Below, in pieces: positions 1 to 7,221 of a DNA stretch of 11,640 bases. The position numbers and the translations under genes are program-made. Below the pieces are notes generated by a model. It was not told the origin of the DNA, ran no database searches, and saw nothing but the letters and a program-made list of their open reading frames with translations. The DNA comes from Candidatus Kapaibacterium sp. (GTDB lineage: Bacteria; Bacteroidota; Ignavibacteria; Kapaibacteriales; UBA961). Every line of letters begins with the position of its first letter. The first letter of the stretch is position 1. The stretch is taken from contig JALRHN010000060.1 of NCBI GenBank assembly GCA_023259575.1, positions 1 through 11,640 of the forward strand. The letters run 5' to 3'.

Positions 1-1077
1 AACCAGGGTTTCAGATGAAGTAGCGGGAATAGAAGCTGTCCATAAAGTATCATTGACTTTTGTTGCCATAGCATTTTGAGTTGTGCCTCCATTAAATGTA
101 TATACTACATTTACAGCACTCATTGGTTTTGCTCCTTGGCGTAATCCAATAGCAATAGGAACAGTTTCTGATGAAGCAGGGAATGCTTTTACTCTGGTAG
201 ATCTGCAACTAGTTAAAACAGGTGGTGCAGCACTCATATCTAATGTGAGATCCTCTGGAATACCGGGAGAAATCATAAATGGTATTGGTTGTCCACCAGC
301 AGAATTTGTAGAGATATAACCTTTTAATGATAATATCTTAGCACCATCTGTAGGTGCTACAAATGAAGCTAATTGCACAGCATCTGTTCTAAAATAATTA
401 GACTGGTCTCTGAGATACATTTCATTACCTTGATCATCAGATACAATAATAGTAGTTCTTTGATTAGTACCTTTTACTGCACTAACAACAGTAAGATTAG
501 TAAACTCTACTTTCATTCCAATATATTTTGAACCAGTTGCTAAATTATAGCTAGGGCCAGTTACTTTACCAGTTTGAAAATCTGAAATATTCACCTTTGG
601 TATAGTTGGAAGAGCAATACCATCATCAATAAAATCTACAATGCCCTTAGAAATAACTTCACCTTGTGAAGTACCTAATTTATTATTAGAAGGGAAAGCT
701 GTAATGCGAACAGGAACTTCGATGAGTTGTCCAACTTTTAAACGGATAAAATTTGAAGCTGCATTGCTGGTATCGCAAATGATAGGCATACCTGCATATT
801 CAGTTGCTTTTTCATCAGCTAAATAGATGGCATAATTTTTATTTCCAGCTATCATAATTTTGCGATTATCATCTGGAAATTTAACTACAGGAGGAATTGT
901 AACTATACCTCTTACGATTACTGTATCGCCAAGCAATGGAGAATTTATAGTGCCTGCTGTTAAAGAATCTGACGTGATTTTCATGATTTCACTAACAGAC
1001 TTTTTTGCATACGATTGAGCATTAACGCTAGCAGTTAATGTACATATGCTAAGAATAATTGTAAAAATAAGTTTCAT
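1..1077 (-). CDS. Exported protein with two OB-like beta modules and an Ig/FN3-like domain (3' end outside the window)
   Basis: The reading frame is open from an ATG at 1077 to the left edge, giving 359 residues with no stop, so the C-terminus is missing. Residues 1-20 form a classic signal peptide (Lys2, hydrophobic core, V-N-A cleavage site before QS). Two beta-rich blocks follow, about 48-145 (GDTVIVRGIV...YAIYLAD...VGQLIEVPVRI) and 185-272 (IGMKVEFTNL...EMYLRD...LKGYIS). Their layout resembles tandem OB-fold modules found in secreted Bacteroidota proteins. Residues 285 onward (VNVVYTFNGG...DTLWTASIPA) look like an Ig/FN3-type domain of multidomain surface proteins. It lies 29 bases downstream of the T9SS-like gene on the same strand, so it is probably co-transcribed and may also be a secretion cargo; the sorting tail, if any, is outside. 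The OB-like call rests on pattern only. No catalytic residues were recognised. Confidence 0.8.
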   Translation of the reverse strand, partial: MKLIFTIILSICTLTASVNAQSYAKKSVSEIMKITSDSLTAGTINSPLLGDTVIVRGIVTIPPVVKFPDDNRKIMIAGNKNYAIYLADEKATEYAGMPIICDTSNAASNFIRLKVGQLIEVPVRITAFPSNNKLGTSQGEVISKGIVDFIDDGIALPTIPKVNISDFQTGKVTGPSYNLATGSKYIGMKVEFTNLTVVSAVKGTNQRTTIIVSDDQGNEMYLRDQSNYFRTDAVQLASFVAPTDGAKILSLKGYISTNSAGGQPIPFMISPGIPEDLTLDMSAAPPVLTSCRSTRVKAFPASSETVPIAIGLRQGAKPMSAVNVVYTFNGGTTQNAMATKVNDTLWTASIPATSSETLV

Positions 1078-1082
1078 CAATA

Positions 1083-1086
1083 CTCC
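1083..1086 (-). promoter_or_regulatory. Shine-Dalgarno GGAG before the partial exported protein
   Basis: On the minus strand the sequence reads GGAG-tattg-ATG, a 5-base spacing that fixes the start at 1077. It is one of the few clear ribosome-binding sites in the window. It suggests this gene is translated independently of the gene upstream of it. Confidence 0.6.
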
Positions 1087-1106
1087 AAAAAATGAGAATA
1101 ATATAT

Positions 1107-3173
1107 TTATTTAATTATCATGAATTTACCAGTTTTAACTCTTCCAGATTCTTTGTTTTCAACTTTTACAATATACATTCCAGAAGCTAAAGCTTGATCA
1201 TTATCTGTTATAATATCCCAAGCATGAATACCACCACTAAATATAGGGGCAGTAGTTTGAGTAGTACCAGTTTGAGAAAACCATTGAATATCTTGTCCTT
1301 CATTATTTCCAGCATCATGAGGCATCGATGCAATCTTATCGCCATTTAATGTATAAATAGATATTTCAGCATGTTCTGGTATATTATAAAAATAGATTTT
1401 TCTTCCTCTTTCAATATTGGATTTTGCATCCCAAGCAGCTGAAACATAATATGGATTAGGAAATATGCCTATCTGTTGTGCTGTATCAAAAGCACTGATT
1501 TGAGTACCAGGAATAATTCTAAGTTCATTTTGTAATAAGCTAGATTCTAAAGAAGGCAAACCTGATTGAATATCTCCATCGCTAAAAGCTGTAAGTGAAA
1601 TTGAATATTGCCAACCATTCAACAAGGAAGTAAAATCATATCTATACGTATAAGTTGTTGTATCATCAGAAAACAGAGTATCTGAAGGATTACCTGAAGC
1701 ATCTTTGATTCTAATGTCATCAAATCCATTGTCATAAAAAACACCATTACTTGGTTTGTCATAACTATTTCTTAATGTTAAATCAGTTGCATTAGAGTTA
1801 AACTCAGATGGATTTGAGCAGTAAATTCTATATCCTTCAAAATTCTTTCTGTTTGTTAATATGTCTTTTGCATTTTCTGCATTATTAGCCCAATACAAAG
1901 ATGCTTTTTTATCTTTAACAATAATCCTTTGTTTAGGAGCAGGAGGTGGAGAAGGTAAAATATATCTTACAATTTTTCCATTTCCTTTTAAATCAATTTC
2001 ATTTGTATCAAGTATATTATTACCATTAATATCCGTTCCATTATATGCTCTTTGCGCCCAATCAGCATTGTTTATAAGAATTTTTCTTGTGTCTTCATCA
2101 TCTCTTTCTGGTGCACCTTTTTTCTTTGCACAAATAATAGCAAAAGCAATATTGACGGAATCACCAGGCATAATTTTGGAGAAAGGACCTGTTGAGAGTA
2201 ATTGAGATCTATTACCAGCTTTATTGATTACTTTAAAAGCTTCTGGAATACTTACTTGATTCAAAAATGTAGAAGAAAGTCTTCGATATTTTTCATCATC
2301 ATTCTGTGGAGATTGTAACCATTCATCTCCTTTTGAATCTTGAAATGCCCAGGTATTATAAAATGTATTAGACTGAACAGGATCTGTGCCAAGTACTTTA
2401 ACAGCTGCATAGTTATCAGCAAAACCATTATCTCCTGCAATATCCCATTCATACATCAATCGTAAAGAGTCAATTAATGAATTACCACCAGCTTTATAAA
2501 AGTCAGCACCTCTAGGAGCTCTTAAATTTGTATTTCTTACTACAAGGTCTGTCCAAAAACCTATAAACATACTATCGATTGGAGAATTTGTAATATTCTT
2601 TATCGAATATGTAAGTAAGACAAAATAGTCTGCAAATGGATAATTCCACGTATACGAAGAAAATGATACTTTAACTCCCAAAGGATACAAATGATCTGGT
2701 ATTTTTTGATTTAATTCAGGAACAATAAGATTTGTATCTGTGAATGTACATGTATAATCTCTGTGACTTATTGCTGAAGGAGTATAATATAAATCATTTG
2801 GTAGGGAAGACATCTGCAATAAATAAGAACTATCTGTATTAGTAAACTCAAAACCTTGTGATAAGTTAATAACAGAACTAACATCTACGGCAGCTGTAGT
2901 AACTGCCTTAACTCTATTACCTGAAAAGTCTTTTATACCGCCAATCCATAATCCACCTACAAATAAGTTTTCAATTCCACTGCCTCTGGGATATTCACAA
3001 GAATTGATCTTAGGCCAACCTGCAAATCCAGTACCGATAGTACCAAAGCTACTAATAGACAACCGTATATTGCCGATATCAGTTGTTCTTCTTTGTTCAC
3101 CCTTATTCTGTGAAAAAAGAACAGGTGACATACATATCAAAGTAAGTAAAGAAATTAAAGCGTGGGACATCAT
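1107..3173 (-). CDS. Large secreted protein with a T9SS-type C-terminal sorting tail
   Basis: It has 688 residues from the ATG at 3173 (a second ATG follows at 3170; a TTG seven codons upstream is less likely). Residues 1-21 are a hydrophobic signal peptide ending LFS before QN. The N-terminal half carries aromatic/glycine motifs (GTGFAGW, ENLFVGGLWIGG) seen in large secreted proteins of Ignavibacteria-like bacteria. Residues 381-392 (DINGNNILDTNE) fit a calcium-binding EF-hand or dockerin-like loop, with Asp1, Asn3, Asn5, Asp9 and Glu12. About 410-533 resembles an FN3 domain (PPPAP linker, then ASLYWANN). About 570-688 (IGIFPNPYYVS...ISIYTLNGDKIA...SGMYIVKVE...KTGKFMIIK) matches a type-A T9SS sorting domain, which would direct it across the outer membrane and to the cell surface. 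No enzymatic motif was recognised; an adhesin or structural surface role is possible but unproven. Confidence 0.85.
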   Translation of the reverse strand: MMSHALISLLTLICMSPVLFSQNKGEQRRTTDIGNIRLSISSFGTIGTGFAGWPKINSCEYPRGSGIENLFVGGLWIGGIKDFSGNRVKAVTTAAVDVSSVINLSQGFEFTNTDSSYLLQMSSLPNDLYYTPSAISHRDYTCTFTDTNLIVPELNQKIPDHLYPLGVKVSFSSYTWNYPFADYFVLLTYSIKNITNSPIDSMFIGFWTDLVVRNTNLRAPRGADFYKAGGNSLIDSLRLMYEWDIAGDNGFADNYAAVKVLGTDPVQSNTFYNTWAFQDSKGDEWLQSPQNDDEKYRRLSSTFLNQVSIPEAFKVINKAGNRSQLLSTGPFSKIMPGDSVNIAFAIICAKKKGAPERDDEDTRKILINNADWAQRAYNGTDINGNNILDTNEIDLKGNGKIVRYILPSPPPAPKQRIIVKDKKASLYWANNAENAKDILTNRKNFEGYRIYCSNPSEFNSNATDLTLRNSYDKPSNGVFYDNGFDDIRIKDASGNPSDTLFSDDTTTYTYRYDFTSLLNGWQYSISLTAFSDGDIQSGLPSLESSLLQNELRIIPGTQISAFDTAQQIGIFPNPYYVSAAWDAKSNIERGRKIYFYNIPEHAEISIYTLNGDKIASMPHDAGNNEGQDIQWFSQTGTTQTTAPIFSGGIHAWDIITDNDQALASGMYIVKVENKESGRVKTGKFMIIK

Positions 3174-3205
3174 ATTTGGATGTTGATAATACAATGAAAT
3201 TCATG

Positions 3206-3213
3206 CAAAAGTA
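3206..3213 (-). promoter_or_regulatory. Candidate Bacteroidota-type -7 box (TACTTTTG) for the secreted-protein operon
   Basis: Read on the minus strand, TACTTTTG matches the TAnnTTTG -7 consensus known for the Bacteroidota primary sigma factor. Initiation about 7 bases downstream would leave a leader of roughly 25 bases before the ATG at 3173. No matching TTG -33 element at the expected distance was found, so this is a partial match. The divergent gap 3174-3428 otherwise holds no gene. On the plus strand only a near miss (TAGTTTTTG at 3291-3299, one base too long) is seen for nuoD. Confidence 0.4.
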
Positions 3214-3237
3214 AGGAATACAATTGTTGTAATTCCT
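3214..3237. repeat. Imperfect palindrome in the divergent promoter region
   Basis: AGGAATACAA at 3214-3223 faces TTGTAATTCCT at 3227-3237 across a 3-base centre, with one unpaired base in the right arm. It lies immediately upstream of the candidate -7 box of the minus-strand operon, between it and nuoD. This position suits an operator or a DNA bend, but a chance AT-rich palindrome cannot be excluded. Confidence 0.35.
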
Positions 3238-3428
3238 ATTAATAATAATTGCTAAACAGAATCATTCATAATTAAAGAACTATCACAAACTAGTTTTTGG
3301 TGAAACAGCCGAAGTTCCTTAATTTTACAAACATAATTTACTACATCTCCTTATCTATTTTACATATGATACCAATAACTCCTACAGCTGCTTTAGAACG
3401 TGTTCACACGGTTCGCCAGAATAAAATA

Positions 3429-4643
3429 ATGAAACAGTTACTGGATAAAGATACTACAGTAGTGTTTGAGGATCCATTAGAAAATGAAATGATACTCAAT
3501 ATGGGGCCACAGCATCCTGCTACTCATGGAGTATTAAGAGTTTTATTACGTTTGGATGGTGAAACAATAGTTAAGTGTGTTCCAGAGCTTGGATATTTGC
3601 ATAGAGGTTATGAGAAACTTGCTGAAGCAATGACATATCATGAATTTATCCCTCATACAGATCGATTAGATTATATGTCTCCAATGTCTAATAATATGGC
3701 AATTGCACATGCCATAGAAACAGCAATTGGCTTAGAAATACCTGATAGAGCAAAATGGATTAGAGTCTTGATGTCTGAATTAGCTAGAATAAGTTCACAT
3801 CTTATGGCAATGGGCGCAACATGTATGGATGTTGGTGCATTAACATTGTTTTTATGGACATTTACCGAAAGAGAAAAACTCTATGATATTTTTGAAGTAA
3901 TAAGTGGAGCCCGTTTCACAACAAGTTTTTCTAGAATCGGTGGTATTGCTAATGATATAAGTCCTGATGCATTAAAAATGATTCGCGAATGGACAAATGC
4001 CTTTCCTGATTTATTAAAGAAATTCGAATCATTAGTAAATAGAAATAGAATTTTTATTGAACGCTTAGCTGGTGTTGGTTATATGCCAGCAGATAAAGCA
4101 ATTCAATTGGGTTTAACAGGACCTTGCTTACGAGGTTCTGGAATTAGTAGTGATTTAAGAAGAGATGAACCTTATTTTGTTTATGATCAATTAGATTTTG
4201 ATGTAATTACTCATGCTGATTGTGATACATGGGCACGATATATAGTTCGTGTAAATGAAATGAGAGAATCAATCAAGATTATACATCAAGTTTTAGATAA
4301 TATGCCTAAAGGGCCAATTCAGGCTGATGATCCTAAACATGTATTACCTAATAAAGCAAGAATCTACACTAAAATGGAAGAGTTAATCAATGATTTTATG
4401 TTGATTAATTTTGGTGCTATGCCACCTAAGGGTGAAACATATACTGCTATAGAAAGTCCAAAAGGTGAATTAGGATTCTTTATTGTTTCTGATGGTACAG
4501 GTCATCCTTGGAAATTAAAAATTCGTTCACCGTCATCATCTAATCTTCAAGGACTCAAATTCATGTCTGAAGGTTCTATGGTTTCAGATATTGTTGCAAT
4601 TATTGGATCTGTCGATCCTGTTATGGGTGAAGCAGATAAATAA
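3429..4643 (+). CDS. nuoD: NADH-quinone oxidoreductase subunit D (NuoD, 49 kDa-type subunit of complex I)
   Basis: This peripheral-arm subunit of respiratory complex I helps form the quinone-binding site at the membrane interface. Family landmarks are all present: NMGPQHPATHGVLR (residues 24-37) with the quinone-site His of THG, LGYLHRGYEKL (54-64), the RLDYMSPMSNN segment (79-89) with the conserved quinone-site Tyr, LMSELARISSHL (114-125), and the typical C-terminus DPVMGEADK. From the ATG at 3429 the protein has 404 residues, the usual length. In-frame starts at 3366 (ATG) and 3297 (TTG) would add 21 and 44 residues without family counterpart, so 3429 is preferred, though no start has a clear Shine-Dalgarno. 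No nuoC lies upstream and no nuoE/H/I downstream: the gene is divergent from the secreted-protein operon and ends at its own terminator. The remaining complex I genes must lie elsewhere. Confidence 0.95.
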   Translation: MKQLLDKDTTVVFEDPLENEMILNMGPQHPATHGVLRVLLRLDGETIVKCVPELGYLHRGYEKLAEAMTYHEFIPHTDRLDYMSPMSNNMAIAHAIETAIGLEIPDRAKWIRVLMSELARISSHLMAMGATCMDVGALTLFLWTFTEREKLYDIFEVISGARFTTSFSRIGGIANDISPDALKMIREWTNAFPDLLKKFESLVNRNRIFIERLAGVGYMPADKAIQLGLTGPCLRGSGISSDLRRDEPYFVYDQLDFDVITHADCDTWARYIVRVNEMRESIKIIHQVLDNMPKGPIQADDPKHVLPNKARIYTKMEELINDFMLINFGAMPPKGETYTAIESPKGELGFFIVSDGTGHPWKLKIRSPSSSNLQGLKFMSEGSMVSDIVAIIGSVDPVMGEADK

Positions 4644-4660
4644 TCTTGTATGCTTTTTTT

Positions 4661-4690
4661 AAAAGGCAGACAGTGATGTCTGCCTTTTTT
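4661..4690 (+). terminator. Intrinsic terminator after nuoD
   Basis: A perfect 12-bp stem, AAAAGGCAGACA (4661-4672) with TGTCTGCCTTTT (4677-4688), encloses the tetraloop GTGA and ends in a run of six T (4685-4690). It starts 17 bases after the nuoD stop. The core GGCAGACA/TGTCTGCC is the most GC-rich stem noticed in this AT-rich window. It makes nuoD look like a monocistronic unit and ends only 16 bases before the ispD ATG. Confidence 0.9.
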
Positions 4691-4706
4691 GTATATATAT
4701 TCTACT

Positions 4707-5420
4707 ATGAAAATCACGTGCATTATTCCAGCAGCAGGTAAAGGATTACGTTTAGGAGGAACTATTCCTAAACAATATCTTAGAATAGATAAAATAATGA
4801 TCCTTGAACATGCAGTTCATTCTCTTTTCAAAGGGATTTCTGCATATCCAATTGATGATTATGCTTGTATAGTTGCTTGCGATATTGATTGGTTTGAAAC
4901 TGTTCAAGATATCTTAGATAGATCTGGATTTGAGCATATGAATGCTCTCGTTCAAGGTGGTGAAGAAAGAAAAGATTCTATCAATGCTGCTTTTCATCAT
5001 CCTTTGGTACAAGGTTCTGATATAATATTGATTCATGATGCAGCAAGACCATTTGTACCAAAAGATATAATCAAAAATCTCATTGATCAAACTCTAATCC
5101 ATGGCGCTTGTATTCCTGTATTAGCGTCTAAAGACACAATGAAAATAGTTCAAGAAAATATAGTTGTTGAAACGATACCAAGAGATTTACTTTTTTCTGC
5201 GCAAACTCCGCAAGTTTTTTCATATAATCTATATAAACATGCTTTAGATTTACATCATAATACATCTGTTTATACCGATGATGCAAGCCTATTCGAGCTA
5301 TGTAAACTTCCAATTTGTACAGTAGATGGCAATGAAATAATGATGAAGATAACCACAAAACAAGATTTAAAAATAGCAGAATATCTCTATAGTTCTATGG
5401 ACATATACAATGGAGATTAA
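4707..5420 (+). CDS. ispD: 2-C-methyl-D-erythritol 4-phosphate cytidylyltransferase (IspD)
   Basis: IspD joins CTP to 2-C-methyl-D-erythritol 4-phosphate, giving CDP-methylerythritol in the MEP route to isoprenoids (quinone and undecaprenyl precursors). The 237 residues carry the nucleotide-binding signature PAAGKGLRLG...PKQYL (8-25), GGEERKDS (84-91), HDAARPF (110-116), AQTPQVF (165-171), TDDAS (190-194) and the basic strand MKITT (213-217), where the usual NIKIT has Met for Asn. The start is the ATG at 4707; a TTG at 4689 falls inside the terminator stem. HDAARP and TDDAS favour IspD over the related TarI/Bcs1 CDP-ribitol enzymes. There is no fused IspF domain. It is the first gene of the plus-strand run and overlaps the next gene by 11 bases. 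Confidence 0.92.
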   Translation: MKITCIIPAAGKGLRLGGTIPKQYLRIDKIMILEHAVHSLFKGISAYPIDDYACIVACDIDWFETVQDILDRSGFEHMNALVQGGEERKDSINAAFHHPLVQGSDIILIHDAARPFVPKDIIKNLIDQTLIHGACIPVLASKDTMKIVQENIVVETIPRDLLFSAQTPQVFSYNLYKHALDLHHNTSVYTDDASLFELCKLPICTVDGNEIMMKITTKQDLKIAEYLYSSMDIYNGD

Positions 5421-6333
5421 GCACAAAGTTGCAATCATAGGTGCTACCAGTAAAACAGCAGAAGCGATGATCAGACTCTTCACTGCAGAAACCGATTGGG
5501 ATATTCTTTTATGTACAGCTTCAACTGAATATAATTTCCCAAAAGAAGTTACTGTACTTCCTATTGATTATGAGCATCCTAAACAAATAAGAGAATTATT
5601 TTTAGAGCATATGCCAACTGTGATTATTAACACAGCAGCAATGACAAATGTAGATGCTTGTGAAATTGATAAACAAAAGTCATGGAATATCAATGTAACA
5701 TGGGTAGAACAATTAAGTAGAACAGCTGCAATTGTAGATGCCCATTTAATTCATTTTTCTTCAGACTATGTATTTGATGGGAAATCAGGTCCTTATACTG
5801 AATCCGATGTGCCTAATCCAATATCGTATTATGGAAAATCTAAATTAGCAAGTGAAAATGCATGCAAAATATCCTATGCTAAAACAACTATCATAAGAAC
5901 AAATGTAGTTTATGGATATTCATCAAACAATAAGACAGATTTTGTTCAATGGATTATCAATAAGTGTGAATTGAAAATTCCATTTGGTGTTGTAAATGAT
6001 CAACTGTCAAATCCAACATTAACAGATGATATAGCTTTAGGAATAAAAAAGATAATCGAAAAGAAAAGAACTGGCTTATATCATTTTGGAGGATTAGACT
6101 TTATCAATCGAATAGATTTTGCTAAAAAGATTGCTGAAATATATCATTTAGACGATAGTTTAATTCAACCCATTACAACTGAATCTCTTAATCAAAAAGC
6201 TAAAAGACCATTACAAAGTGGATTAATATCCCTAAAAGCAAGTACAGATTTAGGAGTAAAGTTTTGTGGTATAGAAAGTGGTCTTATTACTCTTAGACAT
6301 CAAATGCATGTTTTTTCTCAATATTCAAGATAA
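5410..6333 (+). CDS. RmlD-like SDR (dTDP-4-dehydrorhamnose reductase family)
   Basis: Classical RmlD reduces dTDP-4-dehydrorhamnose to dTDP-L-rhamnose, the last step of that sugar-nucleotide pathway. The 307 residues match the extended-SDR family in NTAAMTNVDACE (74-85), SSDYVFDG (117-124), the catalytic YGKSK pair Tyr141/Lys145, NDQLSNPTLTDDIA (196-209) and the RmlD hallmark KRPLQSGLISLK (265-276). The N-terminal cofactor loop is odd: GATSKTA (11-17) replaces the usual GxxGxxG, keeping only the first glycine. No rfbA, rfbB or rfbC neighbours are in the window, so the true sugar substrate is unknown. The ATG lies inside the end of ispD (11-base overlap, no Shine-Dalgarno), suggesting translational coupling. 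Confidence 0.82.
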   Translation: MEIKHKVAIIGATSKTAEAMIRLFTAETDWDILLCTASTEYNFPKEVTVLPIDYEHPKQIRELFLEHMPTVIINTAAMTNVDACEIDKQKSWNINVTWVEQLSRTAAIVDAHLIHFSSDYVFDGKSGPYTESDVPNPISYYGKSKLASENACKISYAKTTIIRTNVVYGYSSNNKTDFVQWIINKCELKIPFGVVNDQLSNPTLTDDIALGIKKIIEKKRTGLYHFGGLDFINRIDFAKKIAEIYHLDDSLIQPITTESLNQKAKRPLQSGLISLKASTDLGVKFCGIESGLITLRHQMHVFSQYSR

Positions 6334-6337
6334 AGAT

Positions 6338-7195
6338 ATGATTATATCTGTGTGTGGCGCCGGAACAATGGGCAGAGGAATAGCATTATTAGGTTTACTT
6401 TCAGGAAATAATGCAAGGATATATGATGTTTCAGAAACAGCATTACAGAATGCTGAAACATATATCCTAAATCAAATTCAAAAATTATGTTTGAAAGGAA
6501 AGATAAATCAGGAAGAAGCAGATAGATGTGCAAAGAATGTATTGTACACCAATGATATTTCAATGTTAGTGAGAGACGCAGATTTTATAATTGAAGCTAT
6601 CATTGAATATCCAGAACCAAAACATGAGTTATTTGTTTCCATAGAAAATGCTGGACTATCAGAGACAACTATATTAGCTACAAATACTAGTTCGCTATCA
6701 GTGAATGTATTAAGTAAAAATAGAAAATATCCACATAGATTTGTTGGGCTTCATTTCTTTAATCCAGCTCAAATAATGAAACTTGTAGAAATAGTTCAAG
6801 CTAGTTCTACATCTGAAAAAACAGTAGAAGAATGTGTTGCTCTTTGTACACTTTTAGGGAAATCACCTGTAATTGCCAAGGATGTTCCAGGATTTATTGT
6901 CAACAGAGTTGCTAGAAATTATTACAATGAATCAATGCGTATTGCAACTGAACAAATGGCAACACCTAAACAAATAGATTCTATCATGAAATCTGCTGGA
7001 TTTAGGATGGGGCCATTCGAATTAATGGACTTGATTGGTAATGATATCAATTTGGATGTTACAAAATCAGTAGCATCACAGTATTTTTATGAACCGCGCT
7101 TTACCCCTTCTTTAATGCAGCAAACTGTTGTAAATGCAGGTAATTACGGTAGAAAAACTGGTAGCGGTTTTTATGATTATAATGATACTTTGTAA
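6338..7195 (+). CDS. 3-hydroxyacyl-CoA dehydrogenase (PaaH/3-hydroxybutyryl-CoA dehydrogenase type)
   Basis: This is an NAD-dependent oxidoreductase that interconverts 3-hydroxyacyl-CoA and 3-oxoacyl-CoA. The 285 residues begin with the Rossmann loop GAGTMG (7-12) and Asp30, which fits NAD preference. The catalytic set keeps the exact spacing of the human enzyme: Ser118, His139 (HFFNP), Glu151 and Asn189 (FIVNR). The C-terminal helical domain contains FRMGPFELMDLIG (222-234) and GRKTGSGFYDY (271-281). The RFTPSLMQQ stretch recalls PaaH-type 3-hydroxyadipyl-CoA dehydrogenases, but no other paa gene is visible. The start is the ATG at 6338, 4 bases after the previous stop; the longer frame from 6278 would overlap that gene by 56 bases and lacks the family N-terminus. 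A second, different paralog follows directly. Confidence 0.9.
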   Translation: MIISVCGAGTMGRGIALLGLLSGNNARIYDVSETALQNAETYILNQIQKLCLKGKINQEEADRCAKNVLYTNDISMLVRDADFIIEAIIEYPEPKHELFVSIENAGLSETTILATNTSSLSVNVLSKNRKYPHRFVGLHFFNPAQIMKLVEIVQASSTSEKTVEECVALCTLLGKSPVIAKDVPGFIVNRVARNYYNESMRIATEQMATPKQIDSIMKSAGFRMGPFELMDLIGNDINLDVTKSVASQYFYEPRFTPSLMQQTVVNAGNYGRKTGSGFYDYNDTL

Positions 7196-7209
7196 AATTT
7201 ATACATATT

Positions 7210-7214
7210 AAGGA
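7210..7214 (+). promoter_or_regulatory. Shine-Dalgarno AAGGA before hbd
   Basis: AAGGA lies 7 bases before the ATG at 7222, in the only gap (26 bases) of the operon long enough to hold a free-standing ribosome-binding site. It fixes that start. Confidence 0.65.
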
Positions 7215-7221
7215 AAAACTA

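Noticed and set aside
83..826. Plus-strand open frames at 83-319 and 641-826
   Set aside because: Both are antisense to the minus-strand exported protein, which is open through the whole region with a signal peptide and a Shine-Dalgarno.
1973..2065. Dockerin domain in the secreted protein
   Set aside because: Only one calcium-loop-like segment is present; a dockerin needs two paired loops, and DLKGNGKI just after it is too short and incomplete.
1861..2205. Plus-strand open frame of 114 codons inside the secreted-protein gene
   Set aside because: It lies wholly antisense to a well-supported gene, and its hydrophobic, Ser/Leu-rich composition is that of a complementary-strand artefact.
3132..3173. 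Lipoprotein signal (Cys14) in the large secreted protein
   Set aside because: The residues before the cysteine (LTLI) do not fit a lipobox, which needs a small residue at -1. A standard signal peptide ending near LFS fits better.
3297..3428. N-terminal extension of NuoD from the TTG at 3297 or the ATG at 3366
   Set aside because: The added 44 or 21 residues have no counterpart in the NuoD family, and no Shine-Dalgarno supports either start. The ATG at 3429 gives the normal length before NMGPQHP.
4707..6333. ispD plus SDR as a CDP-ribitol (TarI/Bcs1-like) teichoic-acid pair
   Set aside because: The cytidylyltransferase carries HDAARP and TDDAS, as in IspD, not the HDAVRP/TDAC pattern of TarI. 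The SDR is RmlD-like, not a ribulose-phosphate reductase.
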